Shown in pieces: positions 36,550 to 47,700 of a DNA stretch of 64,000 nt (position 1 is the stretch's first letter; every line of letters starts with the position of its first letter). A model generated the notes under the pieces. The model saw only the letters and a program-made list of their open reading frames with translations, was not told the origin of the DNA and searched no databases. The stretch is taken from the NCBI GenBank assembly GCA_945285405.1, contig CALYQJ010000009.1, forward strand, positions 1 to 64,000, written 5' to 3'. The stretch is from an uncultured Lactobacillaceae bacterium. Lineage in GTDB: Bacteria > Bacillota > Bacilli > Lactobacillales > Lactobacillaceae. A program made the position numbers and the translations under genes.

Positions 36550-37353
36550 TTAAATTTTAAAATATTTTTTTAAAAAATTAGCAACTCCATCTTCCTCGTT
36601 AGTTAAGGTTATTTGATTAGCAATTTTCTTTAATTCAGGTATCGCGTTACCCATAGCTACTCCTATCCCTGAAAATTCGATCATTTCTTGATCGTTAGCT
36701 TCATCGCCAAAAGCTATTAATTCGCTATTTTTAATCTTAAAATAATTAAGAAGTGCTTTTAATCCATTAGCTTTGTTAACTGAGAGCGGTAAAACTTCCA
36801 AAAATGTTGAACGTGAACGGGTTACATGAAAACAGTTAGTCTTTTTAATTTGTTTACCTAATTCCGCAATTTTAACCGGAGAGTCAATAATTACGGCTTT
36901 ATAGATCGGCGTTTTTGGGGGAATTTGATCAAACTTTGTATTAATGAATGAAAGATATTTACCCATCTGTTCTTCATAAGGGGATACATTTGGATTTTGT
37001 AGCATTGCATAAACTTTATGTTCACTAACTAAATAAAAAATAAAATTTTCTTTTTTAGCTAAATCAAAGATAGGTCTAAAATCATCAGGTAATAGGGTGG
37101 TTGTCGCAATTTTTTGTTTACTTGCTGTGAGTGTTACTAAACCACCATTGAAACAAATACAAGCATCTTGAGGCTGCAATAAACCAAGTTCTTCTAAATA
37201 AGGATATATTCCATCAATTGGACGTCCAGAACAAAGAATAATTTTAATGCCTTGTTGGTGTAATTTTTTTAAAATCTTTTGATTTTCGAAACTAATCTTT
37301 TTGGCATTGTTTAAAAGGGTATTATCCATATCTAAGGCAATTGCTTTAATCAT
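36550..37353 (-). CDS. Cof-type HAD phosphatase
   Basis: 267 residues. Motif I LDMDNTLLN, motif II CSGRP, motif III Lys of KANGLKAL, motif IV GDEANDQEMI, with a type IIB cap in between. Sugar phosphate or FMN-type phosphatase; substrate unknown. It sits between holA and rpsT on the minus strand and stops 4 bp from the holA stop. Confidence 0.88.
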   Translation of the reverse strand: MIKAIALDMDNTLLNNAKKISFENQKILKKLHQQGIKIILCSGRPIDGIYPYLEELGLLQPQDACICFNGGLVTLTASKQKIATTTLLPDDFRPIFDLAKKENFIFYLVSEHKVYAMLQNPNVSPYEEQMGKYLSFINTKFDQIPPKTPIYKAVIIDSPVKIAELGKQIKKTNCFHVTRSRSTFLEVLPLSVNKANGLKALLNYFKIKNSELIAFGDEANDQEMIEFSGIGVAMGNAIPELKKIANQITLTNEEDGVANFLKKYFKI

Positions 37354-37370
37354 TTTTTCCTTTCAAATCA

Positions 37371-37406
37371 AAAAAATCCCATTAAACTAACTTAAGGGGA
37401 TTTTTT
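37371..37406. terminator. Terminator downstream of rpsT
   Basis: Stem AAAAAATCCC / GGGATTTTTT with a 16-nt loop, T-rich on both strands. On the minus strand it ends the rpsT transcript. Confidence 0.8.
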
Positions 37407-37442
37407 GACAGTAAATACTTTAAATAAAAGTTATCCAAATTA

Positions 37443-37703
37443 TTATAAATTATTTTTACGCAAAGTAAGTTTAGAAAGATCGCGAGAAGCTTTATTAGGA
37501 TGAATCAACTTTTTATGTTTTGCTGAATCAATCATTTTGGCTGCATTCTTATAAAGAACTTCTGCTTGATCTTTATCGCCATTGTGCGCAGCAGTATTAA
37601 ATTTTTTAATTGCTGTACGCATTGCTGAACGTTGCGAAGCATTAGCTAAACGCCGCTTATTTTGTGTTTTAACCCGCTTAATAGCTGATTTAATTTGGGG
37701 CAT
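37443..37703 (-). CDS. rpsT: 30S ribosomal protein S20
   Basis: 86 residues, the standard S20 length, beginning [18 protein letters not shown]. The track's upstream ATG (37754) adds 17 residues foreign to S20 and lies at the promoter -10; ATG 37703 has AAGGAG in front. Basic, helical, binds 16S rRNA. Confidence 0.96.
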   Translation of the reverse strand: MPQIKSAIKRVKTQNKRRLANASQRSAMRTAIKKFNTAAHNGDKDQAEVLYKNAAKMIDSAKHKKLIHPNKASRDLSKLTLRKNNL

Positions 37704-37752
37704 TAATGATCCACTCCTTTCTTGATCGGATATAATGAAATCAATCTTAAAC

Positions 37753-37781
37753 ATTATAGCAATTAAAGCCAGTTTTGACTA
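37753..37781 (-). promoter_or_regulatory. rpsT promoter
   Basis: On the minus strand, TATAAT (37753-37758) with TAGTCA 17 bp upstream. It supports the shorter S20 start. Confidence 0.65.
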
Positions 37782-37787
37782 GCAATT

Positions 37788-37816
37788 TTGAATTTTATTA
37801 AAGAACATGGTAATAT
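37788..37816 (+). promoter_or_regulatory. rpsO promoter
   Basis: TTGAAT and TAATAT with exactly 17 bp between, giving a leader of about 70 nt before S15. S15 often represses its own mRNA; the leader contains GGATTGCCCCCC but no clear published S15 site. Confidence 0.65.
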
Positions 37817-37893
37817 TACTATACCTATTGCTATGTTTAAGGATTGCCCCCCTTTTACTTTGCTTTAGGAATAAATGATAAGGAATATAAATA

Positions 37894-38163
37894 ATGGCAA
37901 TTTCAAAAGAACGTAAAAACGAAATCATAAAAAAATATGCTCGTAGTGATGGAGATACTGGCTCAGTTGAGGTTCAAGTTGCACTTTTAACCGAAGAAAT
38001 TAATGTTTTAAATGAACATTTAACAAAGCATAAAAAAGATCACCATTCTTATGTAGGCCAGATGAAGAAAATTGGACATCGGCGGAATTTACTTAGATAC
38101 TTACGTGAAAGCGATCTTGATCGTTACCGTAAATTAATCAGTTCGTTAGGACTAAGAAGATAA
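37894..38163 (+). CDS. rpsO: 30S ribosomal protein S15
   Basis: 89 residues, standard length, with [42 protein letters not shown]. Binds the central domain of 16S rRNA. Own promoter and terminator; RNase J2 follows. Confidence 0.97.
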   Translation: MAISKERKNEIIKKYARSDGDTGSVEVQVALLTEEINVLNEHLTKHKKDHHSYVGQMKKIGHRRNLLRYLRESDLDRYRKLISSLGLRR

Positions 38164-38173
38164 TAATCAACTA

Positions 38174-38197
38174 CCTGCCGAAAAGAGCAGGTTTTTT
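38174..38197 (+). terminator. rpsO terminator
   Basis: Stem CCTGC / GCAGG with an 8-nt loop and six Ts, just before the RNase J2 ribosome binding site. Partial readthrough could feed the next gene. Confidence 0.8.
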
Positions 38198-38230
38198 AGA
38201 TTTATCCCAATTGAAAGAGGTGAGAATTAT

Positions 38231-39907
38231 TTGGGAAAGGTAAAAATAGCCATCCTCGGAGGAGTGCGAGAGAATGGTAAAAATATTTATGCAGTGGATG
38301 TTGATGGTGAAATTTTTGTTCTCGACTTTGGATTAAAATATCCAGAAAATGAGATGTTAGGAATTGATGTAGTAATTCCTGATTTTACCTATTTAGAAGA
38401 AAATGTTGAACGAATTGCTGGTGTATTTTTAACTCATGGTCATGCTGACGCCATTGGAGCTTTACCATACTTTTTACACAAAGGTTATAATGTTCCAATT
38501 TTTGGTTCTAAGCTTTCAATTGCTTTAGTAAAAAATAATATTTTGGATAAAAAAAAGAGTCAATATGATTTTCATGTAATTAATGAAAATTCAGTTATTG
38601 ATTTTGAAAAAGCCTCAGTTTCATTCTTTAAAACTACCCACACAATTCCTGATAGTTTGGGAATTGTTTTACACACTTCTGAAGGAAAAATTGTTTATAC
38701 TGGTGATTTTAAGTTTGATTTTTCTCAAACAGGAGCTTATGAAACTGATCTTTATGCTTTAGCTCAAATTGGTCGTAAAGATGTAATTGCTTTAATGAGT
38801 GATTCCTCAAATGCTGAATCACAGGTTTCTTACAATAATGATCAAGAAGTACGTGATTATATTAATAATACTTTTAAATATCATCAAGGAAGAATAATTG
38901 CTTCATCAGTAGCTTCAAATTTAGTAAGAATTCAACAAATTATTGATGCTGCTCAATATAGTAAGCGCAAATTGGCCATTTCTGGTCGTGATTTAGAAAA
39001 AATAGTAAGAACAGCACTGAAATTAAAATATTTACATCTGCCAGAAGGGCTTTTGATTCCTTTAAAAGATTTGAAAAAGTACTCCGAAGATCAAATAGTT
39101 ATTTTAGAAACTGGAAAATTAGGGGAACCGATGAAATCCCTCCAAAGGATGGCTACTGGTCGCTTTAAAAATGTTCGCTTTAAGCAAGGCGATTTAGTCT
39201 TTATTTCGACTTCTCCTTCGGCTGCAATGGAAACAGCGATGGCTAAAACTAAAGATCTGATTTATCGTGCTGGTGCTGATGTTAAAACCTTAAGCGATGA
39301 TTTAAATGCTACAGGACACGCCAGTCGTCAAGATTTACAGATGTTAATTAAGTTAATGCATCCAAAATATTTAATCCCAATTCAAGGTGAATATAGATCT
39401 TTACATGCACATAAAGCTATTGCTGAAGATGCAGGAATGCCTGGAAAAAATATATTTCTGCCAGCAATTGGTGATGTTTTAGAAATTGAAAAAGGTGAAT
39501 TACATCAAGCTAAAGCTGTCCCTGCTGGAGATGTAATGATTGATGGAATTGGTGTTGGTGATATTGGGAGTATTGTTTTACGAGATCGTCGAATGCTCTC
39601 TGAAGATGGAGTTTTTGTTTCTACAGTCACAATTGATCGTCGTAACAAGAAGATTATTTCTACACCAAAAGTCGTTGCTAAAGGCTTTATATATAATAAA
39701 ACTAATCGTCAATTACTTAATCAAAGTAAAGAAGTTATAAAGAAAACTGTTTTAAACTATTTACAACATGATGATTTTGATTGGTCTGAAATTAAACAAG
39801 ATGTACGAGAAAAATTAAATAAATTTTTATTTGAACAAACTAAACGTCATCCAGTGATTCTTCCAGTAATTATGGAAGTAAATCAAAATAAATCAAATCG
39901 GCAGTAA
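38231..39907 (+). CDS. rnjB: Ribonuclease J2
   Basis: 558 residues. Metallo-beta-lactamase, beta-CASP and C-terminal domains. The metal motif usually HGHEDHIGG in RNase J1 reads HGHADAIGALPYF, the form typical of J2 paralogues, which are weak nucleases acting in complex with J1. Start TTG after GAAAGAGGTGAGAATTAT. Placement after rpsO is also typical of J2 in lactobacilli. Role in mRNA decay and rRNA processing. Confidence 0.88.
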   Translation: MGKVKIAILGGVRENGKNIYAVDVDGEIFVLDFGLKYPENEMLGIDVVIPDFTYLEENVERIAGVFLTHGHADAIGALPYFLHKGYNVPIFGSKLSIALVKNNILDKKKSQYDFHVINENSVIDFEKASVSFFKTTHTIPDSLGIVLHTSEGKIVYTGDFKFDFSQTGAYETDLYALAQIGRKDVIALMSDSSNAESQVSYNNDQEVRDYINNTFKYHQGRIIASSVASNLVRIQQIIDAAQYSKRKLAISGRDLEKIVRTALKLKYLHLPEGLLIPLKDLKKYSEDQIVILETGKLGEPMKSLQRMATGRFKNVRFKQGDLVFISTSPSAAMETAMAKTKDLIYRAGADVKTLSDDLNATGHASRQDLQMLIKLMHPKYLIPIQGEYRSLHAHKAIAEDAGMPGKNIFLPAIGDVLEIEKGELHQAKAVPAGDVMIDGIGVGDIGSIVLRDRRMLSEDGVFVSTVTIDRRNKKIISTPKVVAKGFIYNKTNRQLLNQSKEVIKKTVLNYLQHDDFDWSEIKQDVREKLNKFLFEQTKRHPVILPVIMEVNQNKSNRQ

Positions 39908-39926
39908 AAGAAGTAAATTTTTAATA

Positions 39927-39955
39927 TTTACAAAGCTTTATTTTACCGGTATAAT
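39927..39955 (+). promoter_or_regulatory. tuf promoter
   Basis: TTTACA and TATAAT with a 17-bp spacer, about 90 bp before the tuf start; a strong promoter as expected for EF-Tu. Confidence 0.75.
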
Positions 39956-40042
39956 ACATAATCGGAACGCTTCCAAGCAATTTATGCTAAATAACGGTAA
40001 TTAAATTAAATAAATTAGATATTTTAGGAGGTCCATTTTTAA

Positions 40043-41233
40043 ATGGCTGAAAAAGAGCACTACGAAAGAACCAAGCCGCATGTTAACATCGGTACAATTG
40101 GTCACGTCGATCATGGTAAAACAACTTTAACAGCTGCTATTACTCACGTATTAGCAAAGAAAGGTTTAGCACAGCCTCTTGACTATGCTGGTATTGATGC
40201 CGCTCCTGAAGAGAAGGAACGTGGAATCACAATTAATACCGCTCATATTGAATATGAAACAGATAAGCGGCATTATGCACATATGGATGCTCCTGGTCAT
40301 GCTGACTACATTAAGAACATGATTACTGGTGCCGCTCAGATGGATGGTGCAATTTTAGTTGTAGCTGCTACTGATGGTCCAATGCCTCAGACTCGTGAAC
40401 ATATCTTGCTTGCTCGTCAGGTAGGAGTTAAATATATTATAGTTTTCATTAACAAGACTGATTTGGTTGATGATCCTGAATTGATTGATCTTGTTGAAAT
40501 GGAAGTTCGGGAATTATTAAGTGAATATGGTTTCCCTGGAGATGATGTTCCTGTAATCAAGGGTTCTGCTTTAAAAGCTCTTGAAGGTGACCCTGAACAA
40601 GAAAAAGTTATTGAAAAATTAATGGATACTGTGGATGAATATATTCCAACCCCAGTTCGTGATACTGAAAAACCATTCTTGATGCCAGTTGAAGATGTTT
40701 TCACAATTACTGGTCGTGGTACTGTAGCATCTGGTCGTGTTGATCGTGGTACTGTCAAGATTGGTGATGAAGTTGAAATTGTAGGTTTGAAACCAGAAAT
40801 TTTAAAATCAACAGTTACTGGTGTTGAAATGTTCCACAAGACTCTTGATCTTGGTGAAGCAGGTGATAATGTCGGAATTCTTTTACGGGGAATCAATCAT
40901 GATCAAGTTGAACGTGGTCAAGTTTTAGCAAAACCGGGTTCAATTCAAACTCATAAGAAATTCCGTGGTCAAGTTTATATCTTGTCTAAAGATGAAGGTG
41001 GTCGTCATACGCCATTCTTCTCCAACTATCGCCCACAGTTCTATTTCCATACAACTGATGTTACTGGTACAATTGAACTACCAGAAGGAGTTGAAATGGT
41101 AATGCCTGGTGATAATGTATCATTTGATGTTGAATTAATTTCACCAGTTGCAATTGAAAAGGGAACTAAATTTACTGTTCGTGAAGGTGGTAAAACCGTT
41201 GGAGCTGGACAGGTAACGGAAATTCTTGATTAA
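40043..41233 (+). CDS. tuf: Elongation factor Tu
   Basis: 396 residues. G1 [10 protein letters not shown]3 DAPGHADY, G4 NKTD, domain 2 and 3 complete. Brings aminoacyl-tRNA to the ribosome. Strong AGGAGG ribosome binding site, and codon use is visibly more selective than in neighbours (many GGT, CGT), as for highly expressed genes. Stand-alone tuf, outside the str operon, as in other lactobacilli. Confidence 0.98.
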   Translation: MAEKEHYERTKPHVNIGTIGHVDHGKTTLTAAITHVLAKKGLAQPLDYAGIDAAPEEKERGITINTAHIEYETDKRHYAHMDAPGHADYIKNMITGAAQMDGAILVVAATDGPMPQTREHILLARQVGVKYIIVFINKTDLVDDPELIDLVEMEVRELLSEYGFPGDDVPVIKGSALKALEGDPEQEKVIEKLMDTVDEYIPTPVRDTEKPFLMPVEDVFTITGRGTVASGRVDRGTVKIGDEVEIVGLKPEILKSTVTGVEMFHKTLDLGEAGDNVGILLRGINHDQVERGQVLAKPGSIQTHKKFRGQVYILSKDEGGRHTPFFSNYRPQFYFHTTDVTGTIELPEGVEMVMPGDNVSFDVELISPVAIEKGTKFTVREGGKTVGAGQVTEILD

Positions 41234-41258
41234 TTTAACTTAAGAATCAATTGAAATT

Positions 41259-41289
41259 AGAGGGCTCTTTTAGCGGGCTCTCTTTTTTA
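41259..41289 (+). terminator. tuf terminator
   Basis: Stem AGAGGGCTC / GGGCTCTCT with two G-U pairs, followed by six Ts. Confidence 0.85.
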
Positions 41290-41316
41290 TTTAGTTTAGC
41301 TAATTTCTTATGAAGA

Positions 41317-41345
41317 TTAGATTTACTTTAAGACTCTGCTATAAT
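41317..41345 (+). promoter_or_regulatory. tig promoter with extended -10
   Basis: TGcTATAAT extended -10 box, with a weak TTAGAT 17 bp upstream. Confidence 0.6.
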
Positions 41346-41383
41346 AGAATGCAATGTGACGACTTAAATCATGGAGGAAATTT

Positions 41384-42721
41384 ATGAAACCAGAATGGGA
41401 AAAAACAGGAACCAATGAAGGAACTTTAAAATTTGAAATTACCACAGATGTGGTTGCAAAAGGTGTCGATCATGCTTTTAACAAGATAAAAAATCGGATC
41501 CAATTACCTGGATTTCGAAAGGGTAAAGTAAATCGTACAGTTTATCGACAATTTTATGGTGATTCATCACTTTATCAAGAAGCTTTAGAAGATATCTTTC
41601 CTTCATCATATGAAGCTGCATATAAAGAAGTAGGGATTGAACCTGTTAGCCGACCTGAGGTTACAATTGATGAAATGACTGAAGGTAAACCTTGGGTATT
41701 AGAAGTTAAAGTTACGGTTAAACCCGAAGTTAAATTGGGTAAATATAAAGGTGTTGAAGTTGAAAAAGTTGATCGTACAGTAACTGATGAGGATGTTGAT
41801 AAAGACATTCAAAACCGTCGAGAAAAAGAAGCAGAATTAGTTATTAAAGATGGTGCTGCTGAAAAAGGCGACACTGTAGTAATTGATTATGTTGGAACTA
41901 TTGATGGTAAAGAGTTTGATGGTGGTTCAGCAAAGAATTATTCATTGTCTTTAGGTTCTAATAGTTTTATTCCTGGATTTGAAGATCAGTTAGTAGGTCA
42001 TAAGGCTGATGATAAAGTTGATGTTAAAGTCACTTTCCCTAAAGATTATCAAGCTAAAGATTTAGCTGGAAAAGAAGCTCATTTTGCAGTTACAGTACAT
42101 GAAATTAAATCTAAAGAATTACCAAAATTGGATGACGATTTTGCTAAAGATTTAGATTTAGATGTAAAAACTGTTGATGAATTAAAGGCTAAAGTTCGTG
42201 AAAATCTTCAAAACGAAAAAAATGATAATGCTGAACGAGAAATGCAAGAAGCAGCAATTCACAAAGTTTTAGATAATGCAGAAATTAAAGATATTCCGCA
42301 AGTGATGATTGATGACGAGGTTAACCAACAAATTCAACGTTTTAATTCGGCATTGCAAACTCGTGGATTAACTATGCAAATGTATCAGCAAATTACTGGT
42401 ACTAGCAATGACGATTTACGAAAACAATATGAAGAAGAAGCCCAAGATAATGTTAAGACTAACTTAGTTTTAGAAGCTGTGGTTAAAGCTGAAAAAATTA
42501 AGCCAACAAAAGAAGATATTGATGAAGAAATTAAAAATTTAGCAAAAGAATATCAAATGGATGAAAAGCGAGTTCGGCAGACCTTATCTGATGATATGTT
42601 GATTCATGATATAGGAGTTAAACAAGCTATTGATTTAATTGTAGATTCTGCGAAGGAAGTTCCAAGTAAAGGAAAAGCTAAAGAAACCACTGAAAAAAAG
42701 TCAGAGGGTGACCAAAAATAG
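41384..42721 (+). CDS. tig: Trigger factor
   Basis: 445 residues. Ribosome-binding domain with GFRKGKVNRTVYRQFYG (the GFRxGKxP signature), FKBP-type prolyl isomerase domain at about 160-245 (GDTVVIDYVGTIDGKEFDGG), helical C-terminal chaperone domain. Binds nascent chains at the exit tunnel. tig-clpX order is typical of Firmicutes. Confidence 0.96.
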   Translation: MKPEWEKTGTNEGTLKFEITTDVVAKGVDHAFNKIKNRIQLPGFRKGKVNRTVYRQFYGDSSLYQEALEDIFPSSYEAAYKEVGIEPVSRPEVTIDEMTEGKPWVLEVKVTVKPEVKLGKYKGVEVEKVDRTVTDEDVDKDIQNRREKEAELVIKDGAAEKGDTVVIDYVGTIDGKEFDGGSAKNYSLSLGSNSFIPGFEDQLVGHKADDKVDVKVTFPKDYQAKDLAGKEAHFAVTVHEIKSKELPKLDDDFAKDLDLDVKTVDELKAKVRENLQNEKNDNAEREMQEAAIHKVLDNAEIKDIPQVMIDDEVNQQIQRFNSALQTRGLTMQMYQQITGTSNDDLRKQYEEEAQDNVKTNLVLEAVVKAEKIKPTKEDIDEEIKNLAKEYQMDEKRVRQTLSDDMLIHDIGVKQAIDLIVDSAKEVPSKGKAKETTEKKSEGDQK

Positions 42722-42763
42722 GGCTTTCCTGAAGAAGTGAAAGTATTTTTCCGAGGAGATTGA

Positions 42764-43999
42764 TTGAATAACGAAGAAAATGGTGTTATTAGATGCTCAT
42801 TTTGTGGGAAAACACAAGATGAAGTTGAAAAGATGATTGCTGGTCCAGGTGTTTATATTTGTAATGAATGTGTTAATTTATCAAAAAGTATAATTGATGA
42901 TCAGATAAAAATTAAGAACGAAACCACTGATGATCTTAAAGATAATTTTCCGAAACCTCATGACATATATGACTATTTAAATGAATATGTAATAGGTCAA
43001 AATACTGCAAAAAGAGCACTATCAGTAGCTGTTTATAATCATTATAAACGGATAACTCAAGATGATAATCCAGACGTTGAAATTCAAAAAAGTAATATTG
43101 CTTTAATTGGACCAACGGGTTCAGGGAAAACGTATTTAGCTCAAACTTTGGCTAAAATCCTTAATGTACCGTTTGCTATTGCGGATGCTACTTCTTTAAC
43201 GGAAGCAGGATATGTTGGCGAAGATGTAGAAAATATTTTATTAAAGTTGCTTCAAGCTGCTGACTTTAATGTTGAACGTGCACAACGTGGAATTATTTAT
43301 GTTGACGAAATAGATAAAATTGGCCGTAAAGCCGAAAATGTTTCGATTACGCGTGATGTCTCTGGTGAAGGAGTGCAACAAGCTTTATTGAAAATTTTAG
43401 AAGGTACTGTGGCTAATGTTCCACCGCAAGGTGGCAGAAAACATCCGCAACAAGAGTTAATTCAAATTGATACTAAAAATATTCTTTTTATCGTTGGAGG
43501 TGCTTTTGATGGTTTAGAGAATATTATTAAAGAACGTTTAGGCAAAAAAGTGATTGGCTTTGGAGCAAATAACGAAGATCTTTCTGATGATCAAATTTTA
43601 CATCGCGTAATTCCTGAAGATTTACTAAAATTTGGAATGATTCCTGAATTTATCGGGCGAATTCCAATTATTCAAACTTTAGATAAATTATCGGCATCAG
43701 ATTTAGTTCATATTTTAACTCAACCGAAAAATGCTCTCGTTAAACAATATCAAGCTTTGATGAAAATGGATGGCATTGCTTTAGAGTTTACGCCTGATTC
43801 ATTAACCGCAATAGCTGAAGAGGCAATTAAACGCCAAACTGGAGCCCGGGGTTTGCGTTCAATTATTGAAAAAGCAATGCAAAAAGCAATGTTTGATTTA
43901 CCTAGTCGCAAAGATGTAGCTAAAGTAGTTGTTACTTCAGATACAATTAAATTAGGGAAGCAGCCCCAAATTACTTTGAAGACAGCCGAGGCTTCTTAA
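42764..43999 (+). CDS. clpX: ATP-dependent Clp protease ATP-binding subunit ClpX
   Basis: 411 residues. N-terminal zinc finger (CSFCGK ... CNECV), Walker A GPTGSGKT, pore loop [25 protein letters not shown], and the ClpP-binding IGF loop (KKVIGFG). Unfolds proteins for ClpP. Start TTG after CCGAGGAGATTGA. Its stop overlaps the engB start by one base (TAATG). Confidence 0.96.
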   Translation: MNNEENGVIRCSFCGKTQDEVEKMIAGPGVYICNECVNLSKSIIDDQIKIKNETTDDLKDNFPKPHDIYDYLNEYVIGQNTAKRALSVAVYNHYKRITQDDNPDVEIQKSNIALIGPTGSGKTYLAQTLAKILNVPFAIADATSLTEAGYVGEDVENILLKLLQAADFNVERAQRGIIYVDEIDKIGRKAENVSITRDVSGEGVQQALLKILEGTVANVPPQGGRKHPQQELIQIDTKNILFIVGGAFDGLENIIKERLGKKVIGFGANNEDLSDDQILHRVIPEDLLKFGMIPEFIGRIPIIQTLDKLSASDLVHILTQPKNALVKQYQALMKMDGIALEFTPDSLTAIAEEAIKRQTGARGLRSIIEKAMQKAMFDLPSRKDVAKVVVTSDTIKLGKQPQITLKTAEAS

Positions 44000-44586
44000 T
44001 GGCAAATAAGGATCAACAGTTTATTAAAAGCGCCGAAAAAGTTGTTGATTTTCCAGTAAGCAATCTTCCGCGGATTGCTTTTTTTGGTCGATCCAACGTG
44101 GGGAAATCAAGTTTAATTAATATTTTATTAAAACGTAAGAATTTAGCGCATACCTCAAGTACTCCAGGAAAAACTCAAGTTATTAATTTTTATTTATCAA
44201 TGGATCATGAATTTGAACTAGTTGATTATCCCGGATATGGTTATGCTAAACTCAGTAAAAATCGACGGGAAGCAATTGATCGAATGATTCGTTATACTGT
44301 AGCTGAAATTCCTAACTTACGGGGAATTATTCAATTAATTGATGGACGGATTGCGACTCAAAAAATTGATTTAACTTTTGAAAAAATTCTTAATCAGGTG
44401 GGAGTGCCTCAAATGTTGGCTATTACTAAAGTCGATCAAGTTAAAAAGAGTCAAATAATGAAATTAGAACGGCGGATTGAAACTGATTTTGGTAAAGTCC
44501 CCAACATTATAGAGTACCTGCTTACTAGTACTGTCAGTGGGCATGGCATTGCTGATTTACAACAATGGATTCATACAGTAATTTAA
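43999..44586 (+). CDS. engB: Ribosome biogenesis GTPase EngB/YsxC
   Basis: 195 residues. G1 GRSNVGKSS, G2 TSSTPGKTQ, G3 DYPGYGYAK, G4 TKVDQVKK. Essential for 50S assembly in B. subtilis. Translationally coupled to clpX. Confidence 0.95.
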   Translation: MANKDQQFIKSAEKVVDFPVSNLPRIAFFGRSNVGKSSLINILLKRKNLAHTSSTPGKTQVINFYLSMDHEFELVDYPGYGYAKLSKNRREAIDRMIRYTVAEIPNLRGIIQLIDGRIATQKIDLTFEKILNQVGVPQMLAITKVDQVKKSQIMKLERRIETDFGKVPNIIEYLLTSTVSGHGIADLQQWIHTVI

Positions 44587-44587
44587 C

Positions 44588-44613
44588 AGTCATCTTATTG
44601 ATGACTTTTTTTT
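44588..44613 (+). terminator. clpX-engB terminator
   Basis: Stem AGTCATC / GATGACT, 5-nt loop, T run, directly after the engB stop. Confidence 0.88.
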
Positions 44614-44689
44614 ATCTAAATTGTGAAGTAAAATTTCAAAAAAAATCGAATTTAATTGTTTTAAAAGAAAAAATGTGTTACATTAAATT

Positions 44690-44702
44690 GGAAAGCGTTT
44701 CC
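44690..44702. promoter_or_regulatory. cre-like palindrome upstream of the GH89 gene
   Basis: GGAAAGCGTTTCC is a 5-3-5 palindrome with the AAGCGTTT core of CcpA sites. Against WTGNAANCGNWNNCW it has two mismatches at the edges. It lies about 100 bp before the GH89 start, where a promoter could be (TTGTTT near 44656). CcpA or a local LacI-type repressor are both possible. Confidence 0.5.
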
Positions 44703-44792
44703 GTTAAAAATAAAAATAAAACTCTAATAAAACGATTATTTAGGAGTTTATTACGAAAATAACTTTTATAAATAAAAAATAGAGGAGAAGAA

Positions 44793-47700
44793 ATGAAACA
44801 TATAAAGCGACTATTTGCGCTTTTTTTAATTGGAATAATGGTTAATCCCTTCCAACTTGCTATTAACTTAAAACCGGTAGCAGCTGCAAGTAAAAGCCAA
44901 GATATTCCTGGAATTACAACAACCAATATTATTGACCAGTGTTCTATTGATGGTCCTGAAAGTCAATCTGGTCATGATTTTGATCAATTGATGGATGGTG
45001 ATGATCAAACACTCTGGATAGCTAATGGTGGTAATTGGCCAGCTAAGTTGCATGTTAAAGTACCAACTAGCAATAATCAACCAATTAAGCAATTAGTTAT
45101 TAAACTTGAACAGAATCAACCTGATCGGAGCGTTGATGTAAAAGTTCAACATGCTTTAAATGGGGTAACATCAGATTTAATTGATGATGCGACTTTGAAA
45201 GATCAAAAATTTGGAAAAGATATTAACGTAGATTTCAAAGATGGTATTAATGCTTCAGATTTCTATATAACTTTAAGTAACCCTAAAAATGGGGATAAAA
45301 CTGGTGAATTTTGGCCTGCAATTGCCGAGTTAAAGTTATATGTTGATCGCGAAAATAAAGATGAAATTACTGATGTAGCACCTAATGCTGATATTAAGGG
45401 ATATGGTGATGCTCAAAAGATAACTGATAATGATCAGAGTACCTTATATATGTTAGCTAACGGTGGAATTAGTACTTTACCAAATAAACAAGCTAGTGTG
45501 GAATTTGATTTAGATCAACCAACTAATGTTATTGGTTTTCAAACTCAATTTGAACATTTAAACAGTGATTCCAATAATTTTGAATTTACATATCAAATTA
45601 GCGGTAAAGATGCTTCTACACAACAATGGAGCACTATTTGTAAGGATGTTAAAGCTAAAAGAACTTCCCCTGATGATATTGTTACGAGTCCTTTAGCTGA
45701 TTCAGTAAAATTAAGTGCTGTTCGTATAACGATTACTGATATAAAATCAACTGGTGGTGATCCTTGGCCCGCTATAGCTGAATTTAAAATTTTTGGCGAA
45801 AGTTCAGATAGTTCAGCTAACAAAGAAGATAAAGAAAGCATTGCTTGGAATAAAACCATTCACACGAATAGTAATCAAGATCAAGTAAAACGAATAAACG
45901 ATGGCTCTTTAACTAATAGTTGGCGAAGCAAAAATTATCCTAGTTACGTTGATATTGATTTAGGTAGTAATTACGATTTAAGTGAAGTTCAAATTTATGC
46001 ACCAAGTTTTGGTTATCAAAACTATACAATTTATACTAGCACTGATGGAAATAACTTTACCCGATACGCGCAAAAGAGTAATCAAGAAGCAACTCCTGCG
46101 ACCGGTGATCGATATAAAAAATCTGCTACTGCTCGTTTTGTGAGAGTGTATGTTTACTATAATTCGAAAAAAGATGGTGCGGTATTAAATGAAGTTAGAG
46201 TTTTAGGTAAGGAAGCCAATACAACTTCAAAACTTGCTCCAATTCCAACAGTGACTGATTATAAAAATACTGATTATAATCAACAAACAACGGCACAAGA
46301 TGCAATTGATGCAGTTAAAGGAATTATTGATCGCCGTTTAGGAAAGAAATACGAAGATTGGTTTACTTTTGCCATTGCTAATCAGGCAAATAAATACGAT
46401 TACTTTGATATTAGTAGTGACAACGGAAAAGTTAAAATTACTGGTAATTCAGGAGTTAGCTTAGCTAGTGGTTTAAATTATTATTTAAAACATGAAGTAA
46501 AAGTTAATCTTAGTGAAGTTGCTGATCAAGCAAAAATGCCAGAAAAAATTGTTTTGCCGACTCAAACAATTCATCAGGAAACCCGTTTCCCAGTTAGATA
46601 TGCCTTTAATTACACGACTATGTCTTATTCAATGCCATACTGGGGTAAAAAGGAATGGCAAAAAGAAATTGATTGGTTAGCTTTAAATGGTATTAATTTA
46701 GTTCTTGATGTTACTGGTCAAGAAGCAGTTTGGTATGAATTTTTACATTCTGCAGGGTTTACAGATCCTCAAATTAAAGATTTTGTTTCGGCACCAAGTT
46801 ATGCTGCTTGGCAATATATGAGTAACCTATCAGGTTTTGGTGGACCTTTAAATAATGAGTTTTTTACTAATCGAGTACAGTTAGCACGGGAAAACCATTA
46901 CCAAATGCGTAAATTGGGAATGGAAGTTTGTTTACAAGGATACGCCGGAATGATTCCTGATGGAATTACCGCAATAGATTCGAAAGTTCAATTATTGCCA
47001 CAAGGAACTTGGAGTGGATTTCAACGACCAGCAATGATTAAAACTGATACTCCTGAATTTGATAAATATGCGCAACTATATTATCAAGCTCAAGCTAAAG
47101 TTTATGGTACTTATGATCACCATTATGCGATAGATCCTTTCCATGAAGGTGGTAATCCTGGTAATTTGAGTCCTACAGTAATTTCCCAACAGGTATTAAA
47201 AAATATGATGCAGTTTGACTCAAAAGCTGTTTGGGTAATTCAATCTTGGCAAGGTAATCCAACGACTGCTTTGTTAAAAGGATTAGGAGATAATCGTGAT
47301 AAACATGCTTTAGTTTTAGATTTAAATTCTGAGACAAATCCTCACTGGAACGAAACAGACCCAGCAAAATATGGTGGATCAGCAGAAGGTGGAGAATTTA
47401 TGAAGACACCCTGGGCGTTTTCAATTATTGAAAACTTCGGAGGTCGTGATGGGATGTCTGGTCATATAGATTCCATTCTGTCTGGATTGAATGATGCAAT
47501 GGGACGTGCTAAACATATGGCTGGAATTGGTATGACTCCTGAAGCTAATCAAACTAATCCAGTAATTTTTGATTTATTATTCGAGTCAATTTGGAGTAAA
47601 GATGGCAACCATGTTGATCAGATTGATATAAATAAATGGATTAAAGACTATGCTGAAAGACGATATGGTGCCAAAAGTGATTCTGCTGATGCTGCTTGGA

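Noticed and set aside
37704-37754. 17-residue extension of S20
   Set aside because: It is not part of S20, and its ATG overlaps the -10 box of the promoter on that strand.
40417-40896. 159-residue minus-strand ORF within tuf
   Set aside because: Shadow ORF produced by the biased codon use of tuf; no ribosome binding site.
44565-44762. 65-residue ORF after engB
   Set aside because: It runs through the engB end, a terminator and the GH89 promoter region, has no ribosome binding site and is composed of AT-rich noise.
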